From the NCBI GenBank assembly GCA_035550215.1, contig DASZPM010000006.1, positions 124,001 to 188,000 of the forward strand: a DNA stretch of 64,000 nucleotides, in the 5' to 3' direction. The stretch comes from JABDFW01 sp035550215 (lineage in GTDB: Bacteria > Bacteroidota > Bacteroidia > Chitinophagales > Chitinophagaceae). A model generated the notes under the pieces. That model saw only the letters and a list, made by a program, of their open reading frames with translations. It had not been told where the DNA came from and made no database searches. Both the position numbers and the translations under genes were made by a program. Within the stretch, counting starts at the first letter, position 1. Every line of letters begins with the position of its first letter. Below, piece after piece: positions 52,286 through 60,575 of this stretch.

Positions 52286-53431
52286 ATGAAAGTTTTTTCA
52301 TCATTTACAAAGTGGCTTCCTTTATGTATAGTTTTCGGTTGTTGCACTACAGCCGGGGTAAGTGCGCAAAACACCATAAGCAGTTTAAAGCTGCTCGGGG
52401 AATATGATGTGCCACATAACCTGCAGTTTGACAATACAACCGTGGGCGGTTTATCCGGCATTGACTATGACAAGAAAAAACAAGTGTATTATCTTATCAG
52501 CGACGACCGTTCCGCAATAAACCCCGCGCGTTTTTATACGGCAAAAATTTATACCGGCGGCAAAGGAATAGACAGTGTGGCGTTTACCGCTGTAACATTG
52601 CTGCAGCAGCAAAATGGTGAGTTGTACCCCAACTCAAAGCAGCAGCCGGCACGTACGCCTGACCCTGAAGCAATCCGCTACAACCCATTGCAACACCTTA
52701 TGGTATGGAGCAGTGAAGGGGAGCGCATTGTAAAAAGGCGCGACACGGTGCTGGAAGACCCTGCCATTACTGTTATAAACATGGAAGGAAAGTACATTGA
52801 TTCCTTCCCCATACCGGGGCAGCTACACATGCATGCCAGCGAAAGTGGCCCAAGGCAAAACGGTGTTTTTGAAGGAATGACTTTTGCTGACAACTATAAA
52901 ACTTTGTATGTAAATGTTGAAGAGCCTTTGTATAACGACGGGCCGCGCGCGGGACTTACAGACACAGCCACATGGATACGGATATTAAAATACAATGTTG
53001 CATCAAAAAAACTGCTGGCGCAGTATGCCTATCATCCCGACCCTGTGCCTTATGCACCCATACCTTCAACAGCGTTTATGATAAATGGGTTACCCGATAT
53101 TCTTTCAGCAGGAGATAACAAACTGCTGGTGATGGAACGCGCGTTTTCAACGGGCAGGCTGCAATGCACCATTAAAATCTTTATGGCCGACTTAAAAGGC
53201 GCTTCCAATATCGCTGTGGTGCCGTCATTAAAACAACACCCGCCTGTTCACGCCGCCACAAAAAAGTTATTACTTAACATGGACTCTTTGGGACGTTACA
53301 TAGATAATGTAGAAGGTATGACCTTTGGCCCTGTACTGCCAAATGGCCATAAAACACTGGTGTTTGTTGCAGACAATAACTTTAATGCGCTGGAAAAAAC
53401 ACAATTCTTTTTATTCGAGGTAATTCCCTGA
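52286..53431 (+). CDS. phytase-like esterase-type secreted protein
   Basis: 381 residues. Signal peptide at 1-27 (GVSAQ). The body matches the esterase-like activity of phytase (PF13449-type) family: LGEYDVPHNLQFDNTTVGGLSGIDYD, then RTPDPEAIRYNP, GVFEGMTFADNYKTLYVNVEEP, and YIDNVEGMTFGPVLPNGHK. Biochemical role of most members is unknown. Follows the M28 peptidase on the same strand. Confidence 0.87.
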   Translation: MKVFSSFTKWLPLCIVFGCCTTAGVSAQNTISSLKLLGEYDVPHNLQFDNTTVGGLSGIDYDKKKQVYYLISDDRSAINPARFYTAKIYTGGKGIDSVAFTAVTLLQQQNGELYPNSKQQPARTPDPEAIRYNPLQHLMVWSSEGERIVKRRDTVLEDPAITVINMEGKYIDSFPIPGQLHMHASESGPRQNGVFEGMTFADNYKTLYVNVEEPLYNDGPRAGLTDTATWIRILKYNVASKKLLAQYAYHPDPVPYAPIPSTAFMINGLPDILSAGDNKLLVMERAFSTGRLQCTIKIFMADLKGASNIAVVPSLKQHPPVHAATKKLLLNMDSLGRYIDNVEGMTFGPVLPNGHKTLVFVADNNFNALEKTQFFLFEVIP

Positions 53432-53475
53432 CATTTATTTGCAGGCGCAGTATGCATGAATAACAATCGCTTATT

Positions 53476-53973
53476 ATGAGTAAAGTGTACTCCATTAAAG
53501 CCGTTCAAAAAATACCTGTTGATATTAGCGTTGCCTGGTCTTTTTTCAGCAATCCACGGAACCTGCAAAATATCACACCGCCGGATGTTGATTTTAAAGT
53601 GATAAGCGAATATGTTGACGACAGCATGTACCCCGGCCAGGTAATTGAGTACAGGTTAAAGCCATTGTGGGGAATACCCTTTTACTGGATGACCGAAATA
53701 ACGCATGTAAGGGATAAGAAATTTTTTGTTGATGAAGAACGTTTTGGCCCGTATTCGTTCTGGCATCACCAGCACCATTTTACTGTTATAGAGGGTGGTG
53801 TTGAAATGACGGATATTGTTCATTACAAAGTGGCGGGCTGGTTTTTGGGGGATGTATTAAACAGTTTGATTATACGCAAACAATTGCGCAAAATATTTTC
53901 TTTCCGTTTTAAAGCAACGGAAGAAAGGTTTGGAAACTGGCCCGGCCAAACAGAAAATATCGCAATATCTTAA
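53476..53973 (+). CDS. SRPBCC-family ligand-binding protein
   Basis: 165 residues. Hot-dog-like START fold: MSKVYSIKAVQKIPVDISVA, FFSNPRNLQNITPPDV, EYRLKPLWGIPFYWMTEITHV, FGPYSFWHHQHHFTVIEGGVEM. The family binds lipids or other small ligands and is often of unknown role. Cytosolic, no signal peptide. Confidence 0.9.
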   Translation: MSKVYSIKAVQKIPVDISVAWSFFSNPRNLQNITPPDVDFKVISEYVDDSMYPGQVIEYRLKPLWGIPFYWMTEITHVRDKKFFVDEERFGPYSFWHHQHHFTVIEGGVEMTDIVHYKVAGWFLGDVLNSLIIRKQLRKIFSFRFKATEERFGNWPGQTENIAIS

Positions 53974-53985
53974 TTCATCACCGCA

Positions 53986-54423
53986 TTAGTTTGCCGGCGG
54001 TATTTTAGCAGCCTGCCTTGCTAATAATTTCCATTCACCCTTTTGTTTGCGCCAAACAAGTAATACTAATAAGTCAACCTGCTTGGGGGCGTTATTTGCT
54101 GTTACCTCGCCAATAAAGCGATTACGCACAAGGGCTATGCTGCCTGTAATTTTAATGCTTTGGTTACTGAAGGTAAGCGAGTGAAATACTGTTTTGCCGG
54201 TAAGCAGGTCTTCAATAAAAGCTTTTTTATCTTCAATAAGCCCGGTGGAGTGGCCATACGTTAAATTATCATCTGCTATGCCTGCAAGTGTGCTGCTGTC
54301 GGGTTTTAATAGAGCATCGTGCAGGGTTTGCATGCGTGCAGTTAACGCCTGCTCATCTTTTGTTTGTGCGTAAAAACTGCTGCATACTACAGCGCATAAT
54401 AAAAGAGTAAATAGCTTTTTCAT
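53986..54423 (-). CDS. secreted NTF2-like (DUF4440-type) protein
   Basis: 145 residues. Signal peptide at 1-19 (SSFYAQ). The body has the alpha/beta cone pattern of the nuclear-transport-factor-2 fold: DEQALTARMQTLHDALLKPD, LTYGHSTGLIEDKKAFIEDL, ALVRNRFIGEVTANNAPK, VLLVWRKQKGEWKLLARQAA. Members act as enzymes or ligand-binding proteins; no catalytic set can be named here. Periplasmic. Confidence 0.88.
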   Translation of the reverse strand: MKKLFTLLLCAVVCSSFYAQTKDEQALTARMQTLHDALLKPDSSTLAGIADDNLTYGHSTGLIEDKKAFIEDLLTGKTVFHSLTFSNQSIKITGSIALVRNRFIGEVTANNAPKQVDLLVLLVWRKQKGEWKLLARQAAKIPPAN

Positions 54424-54442
54424 ATTGCAAGGTTTATGTGGT

Positions 54443-55192
54443 TTAATTAAGTTTTAAATAAGGCCGCATTATTTTGAATGAGGAGTCAGGCAGGCCGTAT
54501 GTTTTTGCCACATCATCCACGGAAGTAAAGCCTTTCAGGCTCGTCCTGAATTTAATAATACGCGCAGCCACAGCATCACTCACCCCCGGGAAAACTTTAA
54601 AATCATCGGGTGTCGCCGTGTTTATATTTATCATCTTGTAATTAGCCTTATTGACAGAGGCGGCTGTTGCCGTGGTTTGCGGAACAGCAATACTTTTGTT
54701 TTGCTTTGAGTATTGGTTCAACCCCGACCCTATGCGTACATACGGCAGCACTGCTGCCACCAATTTCTTTTTTATACGGTAAACATTGTATAAATCTTCG
54801 CCTTTGGTAAATTTTCCGGTTGTTTTGCGGTAGGCCAATATATGACTGGTTGTCTTTTCACCAAATCCTAATATCCTCCAGCCCATTGAGTCCAGTATAT
54901 TGGGGTCAAAATCAAACAGCCTGTGTTCAATTTGAGTTGAACTTGCCGTGTACAATTCTTTTGTGCTGTCTACTGTTTCTTCATCCGCAGTATCAACAAA
55001 AGATTTATGCCGCGCTGCCGAAATAGTATTAAGCTGCTGCTGTGTTTTGACGTCAACAACCGGCTTATTAAACACTGGTTGGTACCAGGCCATGCAAAAA
55101 ATAACCACGGCCATTATGCCAAGTAAAATAAATACTGCTACCCTCTCTTTTTTAGAGAATACAAAATATTCTTTCCATTCTCCTTTTGGCAT
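54443..55192 (-). CDS. helix-hairpin-helix protein, ComEA-like, membrane-anchored
   Basis: 249 residues. N-terminal membrane helix at about 16-33 (VAVFILLGIMAVVIFCMAW). Three helix-hairpin-helix units are visible: DSMGWRILGFGEKTTSHILAYR near 110, EDLYNVYRIKKKLVAAVLPYV near 135, and MININTATPDDFKVFPGVSDA near 190-210. The last is the classic ComEA HhH. The protein could bind DNA in the periplasm during uptake. No competence genes are adjacent. Confidence 0.9.
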   Translation of the reverse strand: MPKGEWKEYFVFSKKERVAVFILLGIMAVVIFCMAWYQPVFNKPVVDVKTQQQLNTISAARHKSFVDTADEETVDSTKELYTASSTQIEHRLFDFDPNILDSMGWRILGFGEKTTSHILAYRKTTGKFTKGEDLYNVYRIKKKLVAAVLPYVRIGSGLNQYSKQNKSIAVPQTTATAASVNKANYKMININTATPDDFKVFPGVSDAVAARIIKFRTSLKGFTSVDDVAKTYGLPDSSFKIMRPYLKLN

Positions 55193-55216
55193 AGCAGTTA
55201 CGGCGTTTAGGTGTGC

Positions 55217-55993
55217 CTATATATGCAAATGTAAGCCATCGTATGCTATATGAACGCCCGCAGGTAAAGATGCTTCCACCTCCTGGTGCCTGCCTAACTG
55301 GTGGCTTATATGTGTGCAGTATGTTTCAGGCACTTCCAGTTCTTTGGTAAGGGCGATTACCTGGTTTAAGGTAAAATGGGAGATATGCTCCTCATGCCTA
55401 AGCGCATTTACCACCATAATTTTGCTGCCGCGTATTTTGTCCTTCTCTTTTTCATCAATGCGGTTGGCATCAGTAATATAAGTAAAATCGCCAAAACGGT
55501 AAGCATATACCGGCATCTTGTGGTGCCAAACGGTTATTGGCTGCACGGGTATGTCGCCAATTACAAAAGGCGTATCATCAATGGTTATAAGGTCAATATC
55601 GGGTATGCCGGGATACCTGAAGTCAGAGAACACATAGGCAAACTCACGCTTCAGGGCTTCTTCCGTTAATGAGTTGGCATACACTTCAATAGGCTTTTTA
55701 AGAAAGTAGTTATAAGGCCGCACATCATCCAGGCCTGCAGTGTGGTCTTTATGCGGGTGGGTAAACAGCACTGAATCTAATTTCTTATTGCTTATGCGCA
55801 GCATCTGCTGCCTGAAATCGGGGGTGGTATCAACCACTATTGTAGTGGTGTTTGATTGTACAAGTATGCTGCTCCGCAGGCGTTTATCTTTTTCATCCGG
55901 TGATGCGCACACATAGCAGGGGCAACCAATCATCGGCACGCCGGTACTGGTTCCGGTACCCAAAAATGTTATGTTAAGTTGAGGATAAGCCAC
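55217..55993 (-). CDS. MBL-fold metallo-hydrolase, PhnP-like
   Basis: 258 residues from GTG 55993. Metallo-beta-lactamase motif THPHKDHTAG with His79, His81, Asp83 and His84 as metal ligands, and a typical start LNITFLGTGTSTGVPMIGCPCYVC. The further His in HHKMPVYAY and HISH complete the second metal set. PhnP-like members act on cyclic phosphates. Cytosolic. A -7 box lies just 4 nt before the start codon. Confidence 0.92.
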   Translation of the reverse strand: MAYPQLNITFLGTGTSTGVPMIGCPCYVCASPDEKDKRLRSSILVQSNTTTIVVDTTPDFRQQMLRISNKKLDSVLFTHPHKDHTAGLDDVRPYNYFLKKPIEVYANSLTEEALKREFAYVFSDFRYPGIPDIDLITIDDTPFVIGDIPVQPITVWHHKMPVYAYRFGDFTYITDANRIDEKEKDKIRGSKIMVVNALRHEEHISHFTLNQVIALTKELEVPETYCTHISHQLGRHQEVEASLPAGVHIAYDGLHLHI

Positions 55994-55997
55994 GGGG

Positions 55998-56005
55998 CAA
56001 ATCTA
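55998..56005 (-). promoter_or_regulatory. -7 box abutting the MBL gene start
   Basis: Minus-strand TAGATTTG (TAnnTTTG) ends 4 nt before the GTG at 55993. Suggests a leaderless or very short leader. No clear -33 element. Confidence 0.35.
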
Positions 56006-56039
56006 AGGGTAAATGAAGAAAAGGAGAGGGATTAATGAG

Positions 56040-56312
56040 TTACTCTGCCGCCACCTGTCTTTTCATCACCTCCTCGTACAACTTCTGGCTTTCGTGGGTT
56101 AGCTTATCAAACTCTATAGTTAGCTGGGGTATAAGTTCAAGCAGGGTATTTATCCTCCCTTCTGTATCTAAAAATTTATTAAGCACCACAATCTTCCTTT
56201 GCTCCAGCAGGCACCAGCCGCTTTGAAAAGTGCCCCTTTCATAGCGCGTTACATAGCCTGATTCGCCCAAAATATCTTCCAGTTTATCAAGTTGGTGTTG
56301 TGTGTACTTCAT
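56040..56312 (-). CDS. conserved hypothetical protein, 90 aa
   Basis: 90 residues (MKYTQHQLDKLEDILGESGY at the start), cytosolic, helical with a central GWCLLEQRKIVVLNKFLDTE pattern and an acidic/basic tail. I have seen similar short proteins in Bacteroidota, without function. It lies 46 bp upstream of the MBL gene, with a -7-like box at 56338-56345. Confidence 0.78.
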   Translation of the reverse strand: MKYTQHQLDKLEDILGESGYVTRYERGTFQSGWCLLEQRKIVVLNKFLDTEGRINTLLELIPQLTIEFDKLTHESQKLYEEVMKRQVAAE

Positions 56313-56337
56313 TTTCTTGCTACATCATTTGGTTATG

Positions 56338-56345
56338 CAAATTTA
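56338..56345 (-). promoter_or_regulatory. -7 box of the 90-aa protein gene
   Basis: Minus-strand TAAATTTG (TAnnTTTG), 25 nt ahead of the ATG at 56312. No clear -33 element. Confidence 0.35.
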
Positions 56346-56404
56346 CACCATACTGCGTTAAGGGCTGGCCGTTTTATCCACAGGCAATGTTGAATAACCT
56401 GTCA

Positions 56405-57043
56405 CTAAGGCGCCAGCCTTTCAATTTTCCAGCCATCGGCTGTACGTGTGTACAACAGCCTGTCGTGCAGGCGGCTGCTTCTGCCCTGCCAAAATTCAAT
56501 AGATGAAGGTACCACGCGGTACCCGCCCCAGTGCGGCGGCCTGTGAATGCTGCCGTTAAACTCGGCCGCATATTTTTCTATATTCATCTCCAGCAATTCC
56601 CTCCCGCCTATCACGCTGCTTTGCGGGCTTGCCCATGCACCCAGCTTGCTGCCCTCGGGGCGTGTCATAAAGTATTCATCACTTTCTTCTGCAGTCGTTT
56701 TTTCTACAGCACCTTCTATGCGAACCTGTCTTTCCAGTTCTTTCCAAAAAAACAACAATGCAGCCCTGGGGTTTTCGGCCATATCGCTGCCTTTGTGACT
56801 GTTGTAATTGGTAAAAAAAACAAACCCTCTTTCGTCATAATCTTTCAGCAATACCGTTCTTGCCGCAGGCACCCCGTCTCTGGTGGCCGTAGCAAGCGTC
56901 ATGGCATTTACCTCGCTTATATCGCTATTCAACGCTTCAATCCACCATTTGGTAAATTGTTCTATCCCGTCTTTAATAACATCGCTTTCGTTAAGTGATG
57001 CCAGCTTATAATCCTGCCGTATTGCTGCTATTTCTTTTTTCAT
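56405..57043 (-). CDS. pdxH: pyridoxamine 5'-phosphate oxidase
   Basis: 212 residues from ATG 57043. FMN-binding and substrate motifs: TLATATRDGVPAARTVLLKDYD, GFVFFTNYNSHKGSDMAENPRAALLFFW, QVRIEGAVEK, SKLGAWASPQSS and the C-terminal GYRVVPSSIEFWQGRSSRLHDRL with Arg and His for PLP binding. It makes pyridoxal 5'-phosphate in the cytosol. The terminator of the next operon lies just upstream. A -7-type box (TACCTTTG at 57058-57051) is 7 nt ahead of the start codon. Confidence 0.95.
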   Translation of the reverse strand: MKKEIAAIRQDYKLASLNESDVIKDGIEQFTKWWIEALNSDISEVNAMTLATATRDGVPAARTVLLKDYDERGFVFFTNYNSHKGSDMAENPRAALLFFWKELERQVRIEGAVEKTTAEESDEYFMTRPEGSKLGAWASPQSSVIGGRELLEMNIEKYAAEFNGSIHRPPHWGGYRVVPSSIEFWQGRSSRLHDRLLYTRTADGWKIERLAP

Positions 57044-57050
57044 AATCACG

Positions 57051-57058
57051 CAAAGGTA
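57051..57058 (-). promoter_or_regulatory. -7 box abutting pdxH
   Basis: Minus-strand TACCTTTG (TAnnTTTG), 7 nt before the ATG. Suggests a short leader. It overlaps the tail of the upstream terminator region. Confidence 0.35.
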
Positions 57059-57066
57059 ATGCACAA

Positions 57067-57095
57067 TAAAAAAGCGGGCTGCATGGCAACCCGCT
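57067..57095 (-). terminator. strong intrinsic terminator of the GMC operon
   Basis: On the minus strand AGCGGG-T-TGC / GCA-G-CCCGCT, with a CAT loop (57095-57073), followed by TTTTTT (57072-57067). It lies 24 nt after the stop of the TIM-barrel gene and ends the 57.1-64 kb transcript. Confidence 0.88.
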
Positions 57096-57119
57096 CAATA
57101 TTTTTAAAACCATTTTCCT

Positions 57120-58016
57120 TTAAATTTTCGGGATAAGTGGCTTTAAGTACTTTGCGTCAACTTCTGCACTTTGCATTGGTGTGCTGTTATCAAACCGCTC
57201 CTGTTCAACAATAAAATAACGTACTCCCTTATACTTGGCACGATGCAGCAAATGCGGCCAGTCAATAGAACCCGTACCCAAATCACAAGAAGCGTCGGTA
57301 TCTGTTGGCGCTGCGTCTTTTTTCCTGTCTTTCACATGTACCAGCCTGAAACGCTTGTTGTATTTATTAAAATAATGCTCCGGGTCAACACCGGCCGTAA
57401 TGGCCCAGTAAATATCCATCTCAAAAACAACGGATTCATGGTCTGTGTTCTCCAGCAGCACATCCATGGGTATTTGGCCGTCCACCGGCTTAAAAGTGTA
57501 ATCATGGTTGTGGTAGCCGTAAGTAACACCATTCCTCTTGCAAACTTCACCGGCTTTATTAAACTCTTCGGCAATGCGTTTAAAATCGTCAATTGATTTT
57601 TGCGGGCCTTTGTACGGGCATATCAAATATGGCATCCCGATAGAGATTGCCTGTACCGCTTTGCCCTCAAGGCTGTTTTTGTCACCCGTAAGCGCCGAGT
57701 AGCTGCAATGGCTGCCTATCATCCGTATACCCAGTTCATCGCGTGTGTATTTTTCAAAATCAGCCGGCGTCATTCCCCAAAACATACCCTGCGGGCCTTC
57801 AAAACCTTCTATTTCCGTATAACCAAATTTAGCAATTTGTTTTAGCGTACCCCTGGGGTCTTTGGCCATGTCTTCTCTCACCGTCCACAATTGCAGCCCG
57901 AAATTTTTAATTTTATATCCCGGGTGTTCCGCAAAAGCGTTTTTAGCCAGCAGAGTACCTGCCGCTGCCATACCGGTTGATTGTAAAAATTTACGCCTGC
58001 TAAAACTTCTGTTCAT
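57120..58016 (-). CDS. sugar isomerase/epimerase-type TIM-barrel protein, Tat-exported
   Basis: 298 residues. Tat signal SRRKFLQSTGMAAAGTLLAK, then a xylose-isomerase-like TIM barrel: GLQLWTVREDM, GYTEIEGFEGP, GSHCSYSAL, GYHNHDYTFKPVDG, VFEMDIYWAITAG, HVKDRKKDAAP, DLGTGSIDW and FIVEQERFDN. Metal residues by family pattern: Glu (FEMD), Asp, His (HVKDR), Glu (VEQE). Members isomerise or lyse sugars including 3-keto-glycosides. Periplasmic. Last gene of the GMC operon, so it may process keto-sugars. Confidence 0.9.
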   Translation of the reverse strand: MNRSFSRRKFLQSTGMAAAGTLLAKNAFAEHPGYKIKNFGLQLWTVREDMAKDPRGTLKQIAKFGYTEIEGFEGPQGMFWGMTPADFEKYTRDELGIRMIGSHCSYSALTGDKNSLEGKAVQAISIGMPYLICPYKGPQKSIDDFKRIAEEFNKAGEVCKRNGVTYGYHNHDYTFKPVDGQIPMDVLLENTDHESVVFEMDIYWAITAGVDPEHYFNKYNKRFRLVHVKDRKKDAAPTDTDASCDLGTGSIDWPHLLHRAKYKGVRYFIVEQERFDNSTPMQSAEVDAKYLKPLIPKI

Positions 58017-58123
58017 TTTCGTACGGAGCGGGGTATACCGGTAAAATAGAGCATAGCATGCCCTTTGTTACCCGGCAACCTCATTTAATTTTTAAGCAAT
58101 TTAAATTTCAAACGGTAAAAGGC

Positions 58124-58696
58124 CTATGTAGCCCATGCTTTGTCGCCTTTTTTGTAAGGTATGCAGCCGTCGTACCTGCCCGGAACCGCCACATAACGCA
58201 ATGCTTTTGTCGCTCCCGGTTCGCTGGTAAAGTAGCCCCAAATAGTTAATTGCTTAATCATAGAGAAATAATGGTTGGGGTCACCTTCTTTCCTTGTTTT
58301 GTTGTAATCTTTTGCCTCTTTATCCAGGTCAACCAGCAAGTCGTGCTTTTCTTGTGCAGAAAGGCTCATAAAGTCTTTGCTGAATTTTTTCTGGCTTGCA
58401 TCACCCAATTTGGCTATGCCGTCGGCAAACGTTTTTTGATCCTTTTCGTCGTAGCAGTCCGTCACTATGGTTTGCATAAATGCACCAATTTTTGCTTCCT
58501 TGGCACCCGGCGAGCCGGCTGTCGCGGGCAGAATTGTTTCACCCACTTCATCAAGCAGCGCAACAGTATCGGGGGTAAACGTACCCGAGGCCGTTGATGT
58601 TGTTGGGTTTTTACAGCCCGACAGGAAAGCTTCTGCTCCAATAATAGTGCCGCCTAATATTAGGGCCACTCTTGATAAGGCATCTCTTCTGTTCAT
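58124..58696 (-). CDS. gluconate 2-dehydrogenase subunit 3-like protein, Tat and lipobox
   Basis: 190 residues. The N-terminus MNRRDALSRVALILGG has a Tat-type twin Arg, and LSGC (Cys28) is a lipobox, so it may be a Tat-exported lipoprotein. The body (TFTPDTVALLDEVGETILPATAGSPG, then GDPNHYFSMIKQLTIWGYFTSEPG) matches the gluconate_2-dh3 family. These small subunits guide the folded GMC subunit through the Tat pathway and support its activity. It lies directly after the GMC genes, as expected. Confidence 0.93.
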   Translation of the reverse strand: MNRRDALSRVALILGGTIIGAEAFLSGCKNPTTSTASGTFTPDTVALLDEVGETILPATAGSPGAKEAKIGAFMQTIVTDCYDEKDQKTFADGIAKLGDASQKKFSKDFMSLSAQEKHDLLVDLDKEAKDYNKTRKEGDPNHYFSMIKQLTIWGYFTSEPGATKALRYVAVPGRYDGCIPYKKGDKAWAT

Positions 58697-58763
58697 GGTT
58701 TTTTGATATTTAAAAAGGTTTCACAATATAAACTTAAGTAATTCTGTTTAAATTTTATGTCAA

Positions 58764-60497
58764 CTATATATTTCCTTTCTTCATTTCATCCGCTGCATGG
58801 TTTGCCGCGCGCGCGGTAATGGCCATGTAGGTTAACGACGGGTTTTGATAACCTGTTGACGTCATACACGCGCCATCTGTTACAAATACATTGTTGCACG
58901 CATGCAACTGGTTCCATTTGTTCAGCAACGATGTTTTTGGGTCTTTACCCATTCTCACCCCACCTACTTCGTGTATATCAAGCCCCGGCGCCTGTTTGGT
59001 GTCAAAAGGCGTTATGTTCTTACAACCCGCTTTATCAAGCATTTCAGATGCCTGTGTAATAAAATCTTTTAACTGTTTCTCGTCATTGTCATCATATCCT
59101 ACGGAAGTTATTAGTTGCGGCATACCCCATTCGTCCGTTTTATCCCTGCTAAGTCTTACATGGTTCTCATACCTGGGTATTGTCTCGCCCTGGTTGGTCA
59201 TATATACATTCCAGCCTCCTGGTTCGGTAAGGCTTACCTTATACGCTGCGCCTATGGTATCCGAAGCAGTACGGTCATCCAGGCTGCTTCTCCACGCGCC
59301 CATAAATACCATATAACCGCGCATAAAATCCAGGTTCTTTTCCTGCCCGTAAACATTCCTGAATGTGGGCATGATTACTTCGGTCGGCCGACGGCCAAAA
59401 TAATAGCTGTCTTCAAAACCGTCTATCGTCCCGGTTACCCTGCCCCGGTAATTTTGAAATGCTATATACCTGCCCATTAACCCATTGTCGTTACCAAGCC
59501 CGTTGGGAAAGCGGCTTGATGTTGAATTAAGCAACAACAGGTTGGTGTTTAAACAGGCGGCATTTACAAAAATTATCCTTGCATAATATTCGGTGTCCTT
59601 TTTTGTTTCTGCATCAATAACCTTAACGCCTGTTGCTTTGCCTTTTTGCACATCGTATATAACAGAGTGTACCACTGAAAACGGCCTGACGGTTAAATTG
59701 CCCGTTTTTGCCGCCCACGGCAAGGTGGTTGAATTGGAACTGAAATACCCGCTGAACGTACACCCCCGTTCACAAAGACTCCGTGCCTGGCACGGCCCGC
59801 GCCCCTGCTGAAAATGAATGGCTTCTGGCTTCGTTAAATGTGCACACCTGCCCTTAAGTACATACCTGCCTTTGTAGTTTTGCGCGACGGACTGTTGTAT
59901 ATGCTCCTCAACACAGTTTAAATCCCACGGAGGTAAAAACTCACCATCTGGCAAATGCTCAAGACCATCTTTATTGCCGCTTATGCCTGCAAATTTTTCC
60001 ACGTACGAGTACCATGGCGCCATGTCTTCATACCGTATCGGCCAGTCAACAGCAAAACCGTCTTTGGCAGGAGCTTCAAATTCAAAACGGCTGAACCGTT
60101 GTGTTTGCCTGCCCCATGTTAACGATTTGCCGCCTACCTGGTAGCCGCGTATCCAGTCGAACGGCTTTTCCTGTATATAGGGATGGTCTTTATCCCTCAC
60201 AAAAAAATGCTGCGCGCCTTCATCAAAAGCATAACATTTACTTACTATTGGGTTTTCATCCTTGATAGATTTTTTTAATTCACCCCTGTGCGCAAACTCC
60301 CATGGTGCTTTGGTTGCTGTTGGGTAATCTTTTATATGCACAACGTTCCTGCCCCGTTCAAGTACCAGCGTTTTTAAGCCCCGTTCGCACAATTCCTTAG
60401 CCGCCCAGCCTCCACTTATGCCTGAACCAACAACAATAGCGTCGTATGTATTTTGCGCTACCGCCCTATTGTTGATATGTAAGGAATCCGTCGGCAT
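58764..60497 (-). CDS. GMC-family oxidoreductase, paralog 1 (glucoside 3-dehydrogenase type)
   Basis: 577 residues. FAD-binding motif VVGSGISGGWAAKELCERG at 22-40 (GSGISGG 24-30). Catalytic His509 (DIHEVGGVRMG) and Asn552 (GYQNPSLTYMA) are in place. A Cys set C-x5-C-x3-C (Cys236, 242, 246 in CQARSLCERGC) may hold an iron-sulfur cluster. No signal peptide; export would rely on the neighbouring Tat subunit. The family includes FAD sugar dehydrogenases that oxidise C3 of glycosides. The flavin, small subunit and TIM barrel suggest this role. Confidence 0.93.
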   Translation of the reverse strand: MPTDSLHINNRAVAQNTYDAIVVGSGISGGWAAKELCERGLKTLVLERGRNVVHIKDYPTATKAPWEFAHRGELKKSIKDENPIVSKCYAFDEGAQHFFVRDKDHPYIQEKPFDWIRGYQVGGKSLTWGRQTQRFSRFEFEAPAKDGFAVDWPIRYEDMAPWYSYVEKFAGISGNKDGLEHLPDGEFLPPWDLNCVEEHIQQSVAQNYKGRYVLKGRCAHLTKPEAIHFQQGRGPCQARSLCERGCTFSGYFSSNSTTLPWAAKTGNLTVRPFSVVHSVIYDVQKGKATGVKVIDAETKKDTEYYARIIFVNAACLNTNLLLLNSTSSRFPNGLGNDNGLMGRYIAFQNYRGRVTGTIDGFEDSYYFGRRPTEVIMPTFRNVYGQEKNLDFMRGYMVFMGAWRSSLDDRTASDTIGAAYKVSLTEPGGWNVYMTNQGETIPRYENHVRLSRDKTDEWGMPQLITSVGYDDNDEKQLKDFITQASEMLDKAGCKNITPFDTKQAPGLDIHEVGGVRMGKDPKTSLLNKWNQLHACNNVFVTDGACMTSTGYQNPSLTYMAITARAANHAADEMKKGNI

Positions 60498-60575
60498 TTT
60501 TTTAGTTCATCATTGTCTTTTAAGATAAATAATCTCTTAACCTGCTATTCCTGCTCATCGTAATAGTGCTGCTCT

